Source of the DNA: Deltaproteobacteria bacterium
Lineage (GTDB): Bacteria; Desulfobacterota; Binatia; Binatales; Binataceae
DNA length: 52,811 bases
Direction of reading: 5' to 3'
Assembly (NCBI GenBank): GCA_003135135.1
Contig: PLDK01000002.1
Location: 1,376-54,186, forward strand
Translations under genes and position numbers: made by a program
The notes under the pieces: generated by a model
What the model was told of the DNA's origin: nothing
Seen by the model: only the letters and a program-made list of their open reading frames with translations
Databases searched by the model: none
Shown: piece after piece, positions 41,199 to 50,009 of the stretch
Numbering within the stretch: position 1 is the stretch's first letter
How the letters are laid out: every line of letters begins with the position of its first letter

Positions 41199-43133
41199 GT
41201 GCATCCGACCCTCGTGAATTTTCGGTTGCTTCAAAAGCTCGCGGCCGCGGCGTGTGCAATTGCCGGGATTTACCTGCTCTCGATCCTCGTGACGGGCGGC
41301 TACGCGGTAAATTTCGCCGGGCTCCGGTTCGACGCCAACAAGCTATGGCCCGCGATCGTCGCGACGCTCGGATTCGCGCTCCTGCGAACGATCTTTCGCC
41401 GCGGCTCGATCCAGGGCGCGCTGAGATCAAGTCCGGGATTCATAATTTTCTCGCTTGCGCTGATCGTATTTCTCGCCAATGGCCGCACGATTTCCGGCGG
41501 CGATTCGGTGCCCGCGAAAAATCTGCCGCTGAGCATCCTCGAGCACGGCAACTTCTACCTCGATCAGCTGAAGACTCCCGGCGCGAAAAAGATTCCCTAC
41601 TATCTGCGTGAGAGCGGCGGTCATTACGTGTCCGACTATCCGGTCGGCGCCGCGCTGATCGCATTGCCATTCTATGTGCCGTCGGTCCTGTGCGGCGTCA
41701 GCCCGAGCAGCCGGATTTTCTCCGAGCTTGAAAAAGTTTCGGCGGCTACGATCGTGGCGCTCTCCGCCCTGCTGCTCTACATGGCCGCCGCGCGCGTGAC
41801 CGCCAACTGGATGGCGATGCTGCTGACGCTCATCTACTCATTCGGCACCATCAGTCTCAGCGTAAGCAGCCAGGCGCTGTGGCAGCACGGTCCCGCCCAG
41901 CTCGCACTCGCGGCCGCGATCTATTGCCTGGTACGGGCCCGCGACGATCCACGCTTTGCCGGATACGCGGGACTGCCGCTCGCATTCGAGGTGCTTACCC
42001 GCCCCGTCGATGCGCTCATCGCGGCGCCGCTGGGCCTGTATGTACTCGTCAGCTATCGCCGCGAGGTTTGGACATTCATCGCCGCCGCGATCGCCCCGCT
42101 GCTTTTTCAACTGTGGTACAACGCCGCCTATTTCGGCACGCCGTTTCGAGTCCAATTTTTCACGGAGCCACAAACGGTGGGCGGGCAAACCGTTGCGCCG
42201 AGCGGGTTGTGGGCCACTCCGTTTGCGAGTGGATTGGCGCTGGAGGTGCTGAGTCCCGGCCGCGGACTGCTCTTCTACTCGCCGATTTTTATTTTATCAC
42301 TCGCCGGATTGGCGCTTGCGTGGCGGCGAAACGGCGAGGTGCTTCTGCGCTACCTGGGCGTCGGCGCGATCTTGAGCATCTTGATCGTCGCGAAATGGCA
42401 TAAGACATCCGGCGGCGAGTCTTTCGGTCCGCGGCTGCTTGCGGATCTCACGCCGATAATGGCGTTCGCCCTGTTTCCGCTTGCGGATTCCATCCGCAAT
42501 CGCCGCGCGCTTGCCGCAGCGTTCGCGGTGCTCGCCGCATGGTCCATAACCGCCAATGCGTCCGGCGCGTTCATCAGCTATCGCGGATGGAACACTTGGG
42601 CGCTCAACGATGCTGACACGCGACTGTGGTTATGGAGTGACAATCCGGTTGTCGATCCGATGCGCTCGGCTTTCGACTCGATCAGGATCGCGCTGGGTCA
42701 CCGCGCGACGAGCCGCAACTCTCCCGACCTGCTCGACGCCCGCGTCATCGTGCTCAATTCGCCTCCGACTGATGCCGCGCCGGGCGCGCGCGTTCGCGTT
42801 TCTATCCGCGCAACCAACACCGGCAAGGCCGTATGGCTCACGGGACGTTCACTCGATGAACGCGGTGTAGTCGGCTTGGGATGGGAGTGGAAGCGCGATG
42901 GGACAGTGGTCGCAGACAGTGAAGCCCGCCGCGAACTTCACTTGAACGTCTTCCCGGGCGATTCGATGGATCTCGAGGCATCGACATTTGCCCCCGATGC
43001 GCCCGGCCGCTATGAGCTCGAAATTTCGCTCGCCGCCGAAATCAGCAACCATGCCTCACGCCCGATCGGCCCGCCCTTGACCGTCCCGGTAACGGTCGGC
43101 CCATCCGCAGCAGCGTCCGGCGGCGCGCCGTAA
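41199..43133 (+). CDS. Polytopic membrane protein, glycosyltransferase-like, with C-terminal beta domain
   Basis: A 644-residue protein with about ten to twelve membrane segments from residue 10 to 460 (AAAACAIAGIYLLSILVTG, FIIFSLALIVFLANG, and so on). The first large loop has NGRTISGGDSVPAKNLPLSILEHGNFYLDQL, with Asp and Glu residues in the position expected for GT-C enzymes such as ArnT/PMT relatives. After the membrane part, residues about 515-640 form a soluble beta-sandwich-like domain (TDAAPGARVRVSIRATNTG, APDAPGRYELEISLAAE). It may transfer sugar from a lipid carrier at the envelope. Start is GTG at 41199. No neighbour confirms a role. Confidence 0.75.
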   Translation: MHPTLVNFRLLQKLAAAACAIAGIYLLSILVTGGYAVNFAGLRFDANKLWPAIVATLGFALLRTIFRRGSIQGALRSSPGFIIFSLALIVFLANGRTISGGDSVPAKNLPLSILEHGNFYLDQLKTPGAKKIPYYLRESGGHYVSDYPVGAALIALPFYVPSVLCGVSPSSRIFSELEKVSAATIVALSALLLYMAAARVTANWMAMLLTLIYSFGTISLSVSSQALWQHGPAQLALAAAIYCLVRARDDPRFAGYAGLPLAFEVLTRPVDALIAAPLGLYVLVSYRREVWTFIAAAIAPLLFQLWYNAAYFGTPFRVQFFTEPQTVGGQTVAPSGLWATPFASGLALEVLSPGRGLLFYSPIFILSLAGLALAWRRNGEVLLRYLGVGAILSILIVAKWHKTSGGESFGPRLLADLTPIMAFALFPLADSIRNRRALAAAFAVLAAWSITANASGAFISYRGWNTWALNDADTRLWLWSDNPVVDPMRSAFDSIRIALGHRATSRNSPDLLDARVIVLNSPPTDAAPGARVRVSIRATNTGKAVWLTGRSLDERGVVGLGWEWKRDGTVVADSEARRELHLNVFPGDSMDLEASTFAPDAPGRYELEISLAAEISNHASRPIGPPLTVPVTVGPSAAASGGAP

Positions 43134-43425
43134 ATCCCAGGTCAGATCAAATTTCGCGTCCGAGGAACGATCGTTCAATCGGGGAGACCGGATTTCCATT
43201 TTCCAGGCGAACTGCCAATTTGATAAAGCGCGAGAAAAGCCCTGATGGATGCGGGTTTGGATGCGCGCGGGCTCAAGCCCTGGGTTTGCAAACCGCGTGA
43301 CCTTGATGCCAGTCTTAATCGGTTTTCGAAATGGAAATTTCGGTTTACACCACTCCGGCGGACGCAATCACGAAGCCGGCCCGTGCGGGCGCTGAGGCCG
43401 CGCGACCAATCAGGGGAGAGACGTC
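43134..43425. other. Intergenic gap with nested inverted repeats
   Basis: Outer inverted copies ATTTCCATTT (43192-43201) and AAATGGAAAT (43329-43338) flank two adjacent palindromes: GGGCTCAAGCCC (43269-43280) and GGTTTGCAAACC (43283-43294). The whole resembles a small non-autonomous element about 150 bases long. The ribosome binding site GGGGAGAG for the crotonase lies about six bases before 43426. Confidence 0.5.
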
Positions 43426-44253
43426 ATGGCTCGTGTGTTGAGCCCGCAGCAGAAGCGCAACGCCAAGCCAAAGGCGCCGAAGTCGGACAATGTGCTGCTC
43501 TATGAGGTGAGGGATGAAATCGCCTTCATCACGTTGAATCGAGCGGAAAAGATGAACGCGCTCAACGGCGCGCTCAGCGACGCCTTGTGCGCGACCTGGG
43601 CCCGGTTCGAGGCCGACCCTGCCGCCAAGGTCGCCATCCTCACAGGCGCTGGCAAGCACTTCTGCGCCGGCGCGGACGTCAGCCCCGGTGCGATCGATCG
43701 CGAAGTGCCATTCCAGGTCCATCAGGGCTATCCGCAAAACGGCATCACCGTGTTCAAGCCGATCGTCGGCGCGATCAAGGGCTACACGCTCGGCGCCGGC
43801 TATGCGCTCGCCGTTCGCGGCTGCGACATTACGATCGCCGGCGAGAGCATGCTGATGGGCTTTCCGGAAGCGCGGATTGGCACGCCGCTGCCACCGATGG
43901 AGTATCTACCGTACATGCCGTTCAAGATCAGCCTCGAATTCATGCTGCTGGCGTGGAACGGCGGGCAGATCATGGACGCGCAGCGCGCCTATGAGGTCGG
44001 GCTGGTCAACAAGGTCGTTGCGGATGAGCACCTGATGAACGAGGCAGTCCGCTGGGCTGAGTTGTTGAAGAAGATTCCGCCGCTCTACATCAAGTCGGTC
44101 AAGTACGGGCACTATAAGACGACGGACAACAAAGTCCGTGTCGATGAACGAGAATACATCCTGTTCACCCATCCACAGGAGATAAGCCGGGACCGTCAAG
44201 AAGGGCTGCAGTCGTTCTTGCAGCGACGGGAGCCGAAATTCACCGGCCGCTGA
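43426..44253 (+). CDS. Enoyl-CoA hydratase/isomerase-family protein
   Basis: A 275-residue crotonase-fold protein. The CoA-binding and oxyanion-hole stretches are present: ILTGAGKHFCAGADV (about 70-84) and GYTLGAGYALAVRGCDI (about 121-137). In classical hydratases the second stretch reads G-x-E-L and supplies Glu144; here it reads YALA, so that Glu is missing. The second catalytic Glu is kept in FPEARIG. The enzyme may therefore be an isomerase, a hydrolase or a one-Glu variant rather than a normal hydratase. An N-terminal extension of about 25 residues is basic. Strong ribosome binding site. It is convergent with the gene at 44277. Confidence 0.88.
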   Translation: MARVLSPQQKRNAKPKAPKSDNVLLYEVRDEIAFITLNRAEKMNALNGALSDALCATWARFEADPAAKVAILTGAGKHFCAGADVSPGAIDREVPFQVHQGYPQNGITVFKPIVGAIKGYTLGAGYALAVRGCDITIAGESMLMGFPEARIGTPLPPMEYLPYMPFKISLEFMLLAWNGGQIMDAQRAYEVGLVNKVVADEHLMNEAVRWAELLKKIPPLYIKSVKYGHYKTTDNKVRVDEREYILFTHPQEISRDRQEGLQSFLQRREPKFTGR

Positions 44254-44276
44254 GGCCTTGGCCGGGTTCGCCGGAT

Positions 44277-46118
44277 TCAGGCGGCCGTGAGCCGGCGATC
44301 CGAAACCGCGGACGCGCTCATGTCGGTTACGCCGAGCCAGAAGCGCCGAAGCGTTATCCGATGACTCAGCGTGAACGACTCGAGCGCCGCCAGTTGCGCG
44401 GCGGAGAGCGTCTCCTGCGCAATAACGATTTCGTCGAACGGGGTTCGCGCCATGATTGCGCCCAGGTTATCGAGCGACCCCAGCACCGGATAGCCGTGGA
44501 ATAGCTTGCCGTGCTTGAAACTGTCGTCGTCCAATAGTCCCAGCAGTTCCGCACGCGCTCCGATCGTCGAATGCAGGTGTTGAACCGCCGCCGCGCCACG
44601 CGCATCTGCCCCTACGATCACCAGGCGCGTTGCCGAATACGCAAGGAGCCGCCCGATCCGCTGGAAAACATGGAATGACCAGCGCGTTGCGCCCAGGAAA
44701 TTGAACAGCAAAATTACGAAGACCACCACCGTCGCGCGCGAAATCGTAATCGGCAGTATCGCCGACGCCAGCTTCACCGCGAGCCCCGCTATCATCGCCG
44801 CCACCGCAAAGCGCACACCTTCCGCCAGTCCCGTGTAGCGCCATATCCCGCGATAAACGCCCGCCACCAGGAACGCACTGCAACCCAGCATCACAACCCA
44901 CGGCAGCCCGATCAGCATTTGGCCCACCTGCGCGGCGCTGAGATCGAAGTCGAATCGCAGCAGCATCGCGCCAAAATACGCCGCCGCCACCAGCGCCATA
45001 TCCAGAATCAACTCCACGAATCGACGCTTGTACCCGAAGCTCAGGATAACGCGCGCGATCCAGGGCAGGTCTTCGATTTGCCCCGGAGCCTCCACGGCGA
45101 ACGATCGATCCATCAGAAACAATGCCACCAACGCAAAGAACAGCGCCATGAACGGCAGCAGCAGCACCGCGTCGTAACCCGGAACTACGGTCAGCGCGAT
45201 CGCGCAACCGCCCGCTATCGCCTGCAGGCCGATCAACGTCGATGCCGCGCTCCGGCTCGACATGCCAAGCCGCGTCAGCCGATGATGCGAATGGTCGAGG
45301 CCGCGTTTCGATATCGGATTTCCCGTCGCCAGCCTCGTCACCGTCACCGTCACGGTGTCGAGCAGCGGAACCATCAGCGCCAGCAATGGCATCGCCAGGC
45401 GCGCCGGCAGAGAACCCTCGCCATAGCGACTGGCTTGAATCGACAACACTCCCAGCACGAGCCCGACTGCCAGCGCGCCTTCGTCACCCATAAAAATCGA
45501 CGCGGGCGGAAAGTTGAAAACCATGAATCCACCCAGCGCACCGGCCAGCGCCAGCGCCACGACCATCGTTCCCGCGTGCTGATGCAATCCCGCGACGGTC
45601 GCGATACTCAACGCCGCGACAATTCCGACTCCCGCCGCAAGGCCGTCGATCCCGTCGATTAAGTTGAACGCGTTGGTCGCCGTGATCAGCCAGAAAATCG
45701 TGAGCGCGATGTTGAGCGGCTGGTAGGGAAGGAAGTCGAGATGGGGCCCCCACCATCCGAGGATACAGATCGCAGCCAGTTCCAATATCAGCTTGTGCCG
45801 CGGCCGCAGATCAACGATGTCGTCGAGCAATCCAACCAGGCACATCGCGACCGCAAACCCCGCGAGCCAGGGAAGACTATGGTACGGCAATCCTGACAGG
45901 ACGCCGACCAATCCGATCGCGGCTATCAAGCCCGCTATCACGGCCATGCCTCCCAGCAACGCCGTCGGCTTGGCATGTGGGCGATCGCTCGAAGGTTGTG
46001 CAACGATCCCGAAGCGAACGCCAGCCGCTTTTGCCACCGGCATCAGCGCCGCCACGACGATAAACGCAGACAACGGCGTGAGCGCTATTTCAAACCCGGT
46101 GGTCAATCTTAGCTCCAC
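44277..46118 (-). CDS. Fusion of a WecA/MraY-type sugar-phosphate transferase and a FlaA1/CapD-type N-terminal region
   Basis: A 613-residue membrane protein. The first 330 residues resemble WecA/TagO/MraY transferases, which start polysaccharide or teichoic chains on undecaprenyl phosphate: VGLLDDIVDLRPRHKL, NAFNLIDGIDGLAAG, FMGDEGALAVG and GLDHSHHRLTRLG are the usual Asp and His motifs, though GDEGA replaces the common GD-x-GS. From about 355 (SFGYKRRFVELILDMALVAAAYFGAMLLRFDFD) it matches the membrane part of FlaA1/CapD-type nucleotide-sugar enzymes, then a Rossmann-like CoA/NAD-binding region (RLVIVGADARGAAAVQHL, FHGYPVLGSLDNL). The catalytic short-chain dehydrogenase domain expected next is absent. 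No other polysaccharide genes are near. Confidence 0.85.
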   Translation of the reverse strand: MELRLTTGFEIALTPLSAFIVVAALMPVAKAAGVRFGIVAQPSSDRPHAKPTALLGGMAVIAGLIAAIGLVGVLSGLPYHSLPWLAGFAVAMCLVGLLDDIVDLRPRHKLILELAAICILGWWGPHLDFLPYQPLNIALTIFWLITATNAFNLIDGIDGLAAGVGIVAALSIATVAGLHQHAGTMVVALALAGALGGFMVFNFPPASIFMGDEGALAVGLVLGVLSIQASRYGEGSLPARLAMPLLALMVPLLDTVTVTVTRLATGNPISKRGLDHSHHRLTRLGMSSRSAASTLIGLQAIAGGCAIALTVVPGYDAVLLLPFMALFFALVALFLMDRSFAVEAPGQIEDLPWIARVILSFGYKRRFVELILDMALVAAAYFGAMLLRFDFDLSAAQVGQMLIGLPWVVMLGCSAFLVAGVYRGIWRYTGLAEGVRFAVAAMIAGLAVKLASAILPITISRATVVVFVILLFNFLGATRWSFHVFQRIGRLLAYSATRLVIVGADARGAAAVQHLHSTIGARAELLGLLDDDSFKHGKLFHGYPVLGSLDNLGAIMARTPFDEIVIAQETLSAAQLAALESFTLSHRITLRRFWLGVTDMSASAVSDRRLTAA

Positions 46119-46554
46119 CTGCGCTTCTTTGCTGTCCGGCTGTCAACAAATCCGTCCACCAATGCTCAAAATTCACAAATTGAACAACCGCATCTCGCTC
46201 AAGCAAAGCGGTCAGTGCGAAGATGCGAATCGCTGACAATCATGGCGAGCCTGAGAAGGTCAAAAGCTCGGTCAGGCGAACATGGCAGAAGATCGACGCC
46301 TATGTCAAGATGCGCTACGTCGCCTTATTACCCGCATAGACCCGTCCAATAGCGAGTCTCGCGCATTTCATTCGGGGCGAAAGCTGCTGTGTTTGAGCCG
46401 AAGTCCTGAGCGAAGCCGAAGGGAGAGAATCTCGACGGACAACTACAGCCCGCCATCCGGCGCCAGTTGCGCACAGATGTCCCTTGGAGAACAGATTCTC
46501 GTCGCGGATTCCCTCTGATTGAGGACAATCAGGGCGCTGACCGAAGAGCGCCGG
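46119..46554. other. Intergenic region with short repeats and a hairpin
   Basis: 436 bases upstream of the WecA/FlaA1 fusion and downstream of the Cys protein. It contains GCCGAAG twice within GCCGAAGTCCTGAGCGAAGC (from 46397), a sequence type that occurs dispersed in several bacterial genomes. It also contains a hairpin at 46515-46532: CTGATTG, AGGA loop, CAATCAG, about 22 bases past the stop of the minus gene at 46555, a possible weak transcript end, though no T-run follows. Short open frames here have no domain. Confidence 0.5.
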
Positions 46555-46863
46555 TCATTTGTTTGCGACCTTATGCAGGTACTTCTCAGGCTTCGCGATG
46601 AACGAGTCGCGCTCCGAATTGTCGCAGAAGTAGTAATGCTTGCCCGCGTACTCGGCGGAGGGCGTGTCCTTCTTCACATAAAGCTTCATCCCGCAGTAGG
46701 CGCACTTGGTGCTCATGCCGAGGTCCGCCGCGGGCGGCGAAGCAAGCACCCTGGCTATCGCGGGCGAATCGCCACACCAGGCCGGCGTCGAGATCGGCGC
46801 GATCGAGAGAATCGAAAGCGCGAACAGGATCGCGAGCATTATCGGGAAATTTGAAAGTTTCAT
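46555..46863 (-). CDS. Exported Cys protein with YHS/NosL-like metal-binding segment
   Basis: A 102-residue protein. Signal peptide: KLSNFPIMLAILFALSILSIAPISTPAWC; the Cys near position 30 could be lipid-modified, but the lipobox is poor. The mature part has MSTKCAYCGMKLYVKKDTPSAEYAGKHYYFCDNSERDSF, where CAYCGM and YYFC resemble the TRASH/YHS or NosL class of copper- or heavy-metal-binding segments. The start at 46863 follows GAGGAGG. A longer frame reaches 47091 but overlaps the ThDP gene. The gene starts 26 bases after the stop of that enzyme on the same strand, so co-transcription is likely. Confidence 0.75.
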   Translation of the reverse strand: MKLSNFPIMLAILFALSILSIAPISTPAWCGDSPAIARVLASPPAADLGMSTKCAYCGMKLYVKKDTPSAEYAGKHYYFCDNSERDSFIAKPEKYLHKVANK

Positions 46864-46889
46864 TGGCCTCCTCATCCTGATTGACCTCC

Positions 46890-48596
46890 TCATCCCAATG
46901 GACCCTGGTACACCTCGGCGAAGCGAAGCCCGAGCTCCATAGGAATCGCCAGGTTGGCGTCCCGATTGGTCTTCAGGCAAATGACCGCAGGTCCATCCGA
47001 TCCCTTCGCGCCGTTGAGCGCCGCTTCGAGGTCTTCCATGCGTTCGACGTAAAACGCTTTGCAGCCCAGGCCCTCGGCGACCCGGTCCCATCGCACTGTC
47101 CCCATCTCGGTGCCGAATGTCTTTCCGAAGAGCATCCGTTCATTCGGCTCCTCCATCGTCCATGAACCTTCGGCGAACACCACGGTCCTGATCTTCAGGC
47201 CTTCGCGCGCCGCCGATTGCATCTCCATGAAGTTGAACCCCGCAGCTCCGTCACCGCTCACGCACACCACCTCGCGCGCCGGGTTGCCAAGTTTCGCTCC
47301 AATGGCAGAAGGGATTCCCGTGCCGAGCATGCCTAGTTCGAGAATGTTCAGATACGACCGCGGCTTGGTCGATGGCAGAAACCAGGCTGCCCACAACGAA
47401 GTGTTGCCGCCGTCGGCGACATAGATGGCGTCCGGGCCGAAGACCTTGCCGATTGTTTGCATCGCGAGCGCTGGATGAATCCCGGGTCCCTTCCAGGCCG
47501 CGACCGGTGCGAACCGCTCCTCGAACCATTTGCGGGCAATCTCCCGGTAGCGCTGCGTGTCCTCCCCGCCCCTGGGCCGGGCGCGCTCCGTCTTGAGCAT
47601 AGGCAACAAGCCCTCGAGCGCGCTTTTCGCGTCGGAAACGATCCCAAGCACCAGCGGCCGCGTAACACCCATGTTGCGCTGATCGATATCTATCTGGATG
47701 AGCTTCTTGTTGGCGGGATCGCCCCAGTACTTGTCGTAAGGAATGTCAAGGTTACCCATCCTCGAGCCCACGACCAGGATGACGTCTGACTCGCTGCGCG
47801 CGAGATCCGCGCCAGGGCCGTAGCCGTTCAGGAAATTCGGATGATCGACCGGCACCGACGACCGCCCGGCTATCGTACCGATGACGGGACACTTGAGCAG
47901 CTCGACGACCGCCAGGAGCGCTTCGTTCGCTCCGGCGCGATCTACTCCGCCGCCCGAGATCACCAGCGGCCGTTTGGCGCCGGCGAGCATTCGAGCCGCC
48001 TCCTCGAGCTGCGCCTGCGAGGCCCGCGGACCAGCTGCCCGGTACTGATCCGGCGTCAGCATCCGGACCTTTGCGTCGTCACCCGTCGCATACATCACGG
48101 GCGCCGGTACCTCGATTTGAACCGGCCCCGGCCTCCCGATCCACATCTCGCGAAAGGCAATCCTCATTACTTCGGGGATGCGCTCCCACGACAGAATCGG
48201 ACCGCTCCATTTGACCACGGGCTTGAAGACTTCGAGCTGATCCTGACCCTGGAAGGTCGCGGGTGACGACGGATAAACGATCCCCAGGCGATGCTGCGCG
48301 GTGATAACGACGACGGGCACGCCCTCGTGGCGCGCCGTGATTACGCCGGGGAGCAGATTGGCAGACCCGGGTCCGGGGTTGCCAAGCACCGCGGCTACCT
48401 GCCCAGTCGTCTTGTACAGCCCTTCGGCCATGTGGACGCCGGCAGCCTCGTGGCGAACGGGGACGAATCGCACTTTGTACTGCTCCAACTTGGAGAGCAG
48501 CGGATCGACCTCCGGACAGGGAAGTCCGAACACGAACTTGATACCCTCGCCGACCAGACATCGCAGAAGCAGCTCTGCTCCAGTAATTTCGCTCAT
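46890..48596 (-). CDS. Thiamine-diphosphate enzyme, acetolactate synthase-like, with altered metal site
   Basis: A 568-residue ThDP enzyme. The PYR domain has FGLPCPEVDP and the catalytic Glu in PVRHEAAG (Glu50), followed by GNPGPGSANLLPGV. The central domain carries RPLVISGGGVDRAGA. The PP domain has VSGDGAAGFNFMEMQSAAREG (about 446-466), then VVFAEGSWTMEEP. In typical members the motif ends in N-N-G or N-D-G; here it reads A-E-G, so the usual Asn metal ligand is replaced by Glu. The reaction is probably 2-keto acid decarboxylation or carboligation, but activity is uncertain. It is unrelated in neighbourhood to the other ThDP gene at 8393. Start has GGGGAG at good spacing. Confidence 0.87.
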   Translation of the reverse strand: MSEITGAELLLRCLVGEGIKFVFGLPCPEVDPLLSKLEQYKVRFVPVRHEAAGVHMAEGLYKTTGQVAAVLGNPGPGSANLLPGVITARHEGVPVVVITAQHRLGIVYPSSPATFQGQDQLEVFKPVVKWSGPILSWERIPEVMRIAFREMWIGRPGPVQIEVPAPVMYATGDDAKVRMLTPDQYRAAGPRASQAQLEEAARMLAGAKRPLVISGGGVDRAGANEALLAVVELLKCPVIGTIAGRSSVPVDHPNFLNGYGPGADLARSESDVILVVGSRMGNLDIPYDKYWGDPANKKLIQIDIDQRNMGVTRPLVLGIVSDAKSALEGLLPMLKTERARPRGGEDTQRYREIARKWFEERFAPVAAWKGPGIHPALAMQTIGKVFGPDAIYVADGGNTSLWAAWFLPSTKPRSYLNILELGMLGTGIPSAIGAKLGNPAREVVCVSGDGAAGFNFMEMQSAAREGLKIRTVVFAEGSWTMEEPNERMLFGKTFGTEMGTVRWDRVAEGLGCKAFYVERMEDLEAALNGAKGSDGPAVICLKTNRDANLAIPMELGLRFAEVYQGPLG

Positions 48597-48822
48597 AAGA
48601 TTCTCCCCTGGGGGCGCCGGTTAGTTGGTATTGAAGCAATGAAGCAATCGAAACGGAAAAAAAAGCCTGCGGCGGCAACCCCTGTCCTCTCGATGCGGAC
48701 ACTACGATGGAAGCCAAACCGAGGCAAGCCACGCCTCCGCATTTGAATCTATAATTCTGCTTACCTTCTTCTCTCCTCACTCATGTTTCTAACAGGCCGT
48801 CAGGCCGCATCTTTGTTTTAAC

Positions 48823-48890
48823 ATTGGGTGCAGTGGCCGCGCGCGACAACGGAGCGCGGCCTTAACGGTGGGTGCAGGGCTTAGCCCTGC
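48823..48890. repeat. Dispersed palindromic repeat (type II), copy 2, reverse orientation
   Basis: Read on the minus strand it gives the order GCAGGGCTAAGCCCTGC, ACCCAC...TTAA, GCCGCGCTCCGTTG...GCGCGCGGCC, as in copies 1 and 3. It ends one base before the TATAAT at 48891. Confidence 0.85.
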
Positions 48891-48896
48891 TATAAT
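48891..48896 (+). promoter_or_regulatory. Candidate -10 box for the LplA-like operon
   Basis: A perfect TATAAT directly follows repeat copy 2 in an otherwise GC-rich setting. The predicted start site (about 48903) almost coincides with the ATG at 48905, so the message would be leaderless; no ribosome binding site is present. The expected -35 position (48868-48873) reads GTGGGT and is poor. The rest of the 48597-48904 gap holds a Lys-rich short frame at 48639 that I do not accept as a gene. Confidence 0.5.
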
Positions 48897-48904
48897 CTCC
48901 TCAA

Positions 48905-49984
48905 ATGCCCGAGCTCGACGTAATCCTCGCGCCCGCGCTGGCTCCCGATGATCTCATCGGCCTCGAGCTCCACTTTCTCGACGCGATCGCCACGCGCCAG
49001 ACACCGCCGGTCCTGCTCATCTACGCGTCGCCAGGCCGCTGCATCTCGATCGGCCGCTATCATTCATTTGGCCCAGCGCCCGAGCGCGACGGAATCAACG
49101 TGATACGGCGTCTGACCGGTGGCCGCGTCGTCGGCGCGGGCCAAGGATGGCTCGGGCTTGCGCTCATTGCTCCGACGCGCACCGCACTGCTGATGGAAGA
49201 CGCTGCGCCGGTGGAAAAAGCGAGAAAACTGAAGCCCGAGCAGATCATGAATCGTTACGCTCGCGGCATCCTGGCCGGGATGCGCGCGCTCGGAATCGAT
49301 TGTTTCTACCCCGGCCGCGACGCGATAACCTTCGAGCAGCGCGAGATTGCCATGTGCACTTTCGAGACTGACGGCTCGGGCGCGATGCTTTTCGAGGCGG
49401 CGATCGCGCACAATCGCGGAATGGAAGAACTCGTGCACGATTTGGAACGCATCGACCCCGACGGCGCGCTTTCATGCCGCATGTATGACGCCGCATCCGC
49501 CACCAAGGTGGTACGCGAGCTTGCTCGCGACGTCTCTTTCGACGAGCTCGCCGGCGCGATCGCGTCGGGCTACCGGATCTCGCTCGGCCGGACTCGACGC
49601 CGCGAGTTGACTGCGATCGAATCCACCCAGGCCCAGCACCGCGCGCAGGCTCTCGCCGACTTGAACTGGTTACACCAGCCCGTCGGGGAACCATCGCTGA
49701 CGCTGCGGAATCGAATCGCGTCGCAACTCGGGGCCATCGAGGCTGCGGTCGCGCTCAAAGCCGACGGCGCCATCGAGGCCGCGCGGCTCAGCGGGGATTT
49801 CATCGCCAATTCGCCGGCTATCGCCGAACTCGAAAGCGAACTTCGCGGCCATCCGCTCGACCTGGCGTCGGTCTCACATGCGGTCGCGAAGACATTTGGC
49901 GACAACGATAACAACAAAAGCAATTTCTTTCTCGGCGCGGGCGAACTGTCCAATCTGGTGCGGCTGATCGCGGGCGTAAATTGA
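48905..49984 (+). CDS. Lipoate-protein ligase A-like protein (divergent)
   Basis: A 359-residue protein of the LplA/LipB/BirA fold. GRCISIGRYHSF and RRLTGGR (68-74) correspond to the conserved RR-x-x-GG stretch of lipoate ligases. In the segment YPGRDAITFEQREIAM (about 135-150), which aligns with the ligase region carrying the catalytic Lys, the Lys position is Glu147. The HDxGN part after RRLTGG also differs (VVGAGQG). It may therefore be a transferase, a binding protein or a degenerate ligase. The C-terminal 150 residues resemble the accessory domain of LplA (NFFLGAGELSNLV at the end). It leads the plus-strand group with the HEAT-repeat and F420 genes. Confidence 0.8.
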   Translation: MPELDVILAPALAPDDLIGLELHFLDAIATRQTPPVLLIYASPGRCISIGRYHSFGPAPERDGINVIRRLTGGRVVGAGQGWLGLALIAPTRTALLMEDAAPVEKARKLKPEQIMNRYARGILAGMRALGIDCFYPGRDAITFEQREIAMCTFETDGSGAMLFEAAIAHNRGMEELVHDLERIDPDGALSCRMYDAASATKVVRELARDVSFDELAGAIASGYRISLGRTRRRELTAIESTQAQHRAQALADLNWLHQPVGEPSLTLRNRIASQLGAIEAAVALKADGAIEAARLSGDFIANSPAIAELESELRGHPLDLASVSHAVAKTFGDNDNNKSNFFLGAGELSNLVRLIAGVN

Positions 49985-50009
49985 AAGGCAGCGGTGACCT
50001 CTGCATTCA

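Noticed and set aside
48639-48746. Very basic 35-residue frame
   Set aside because: No ribosome binding site and low complexity; likely chance.
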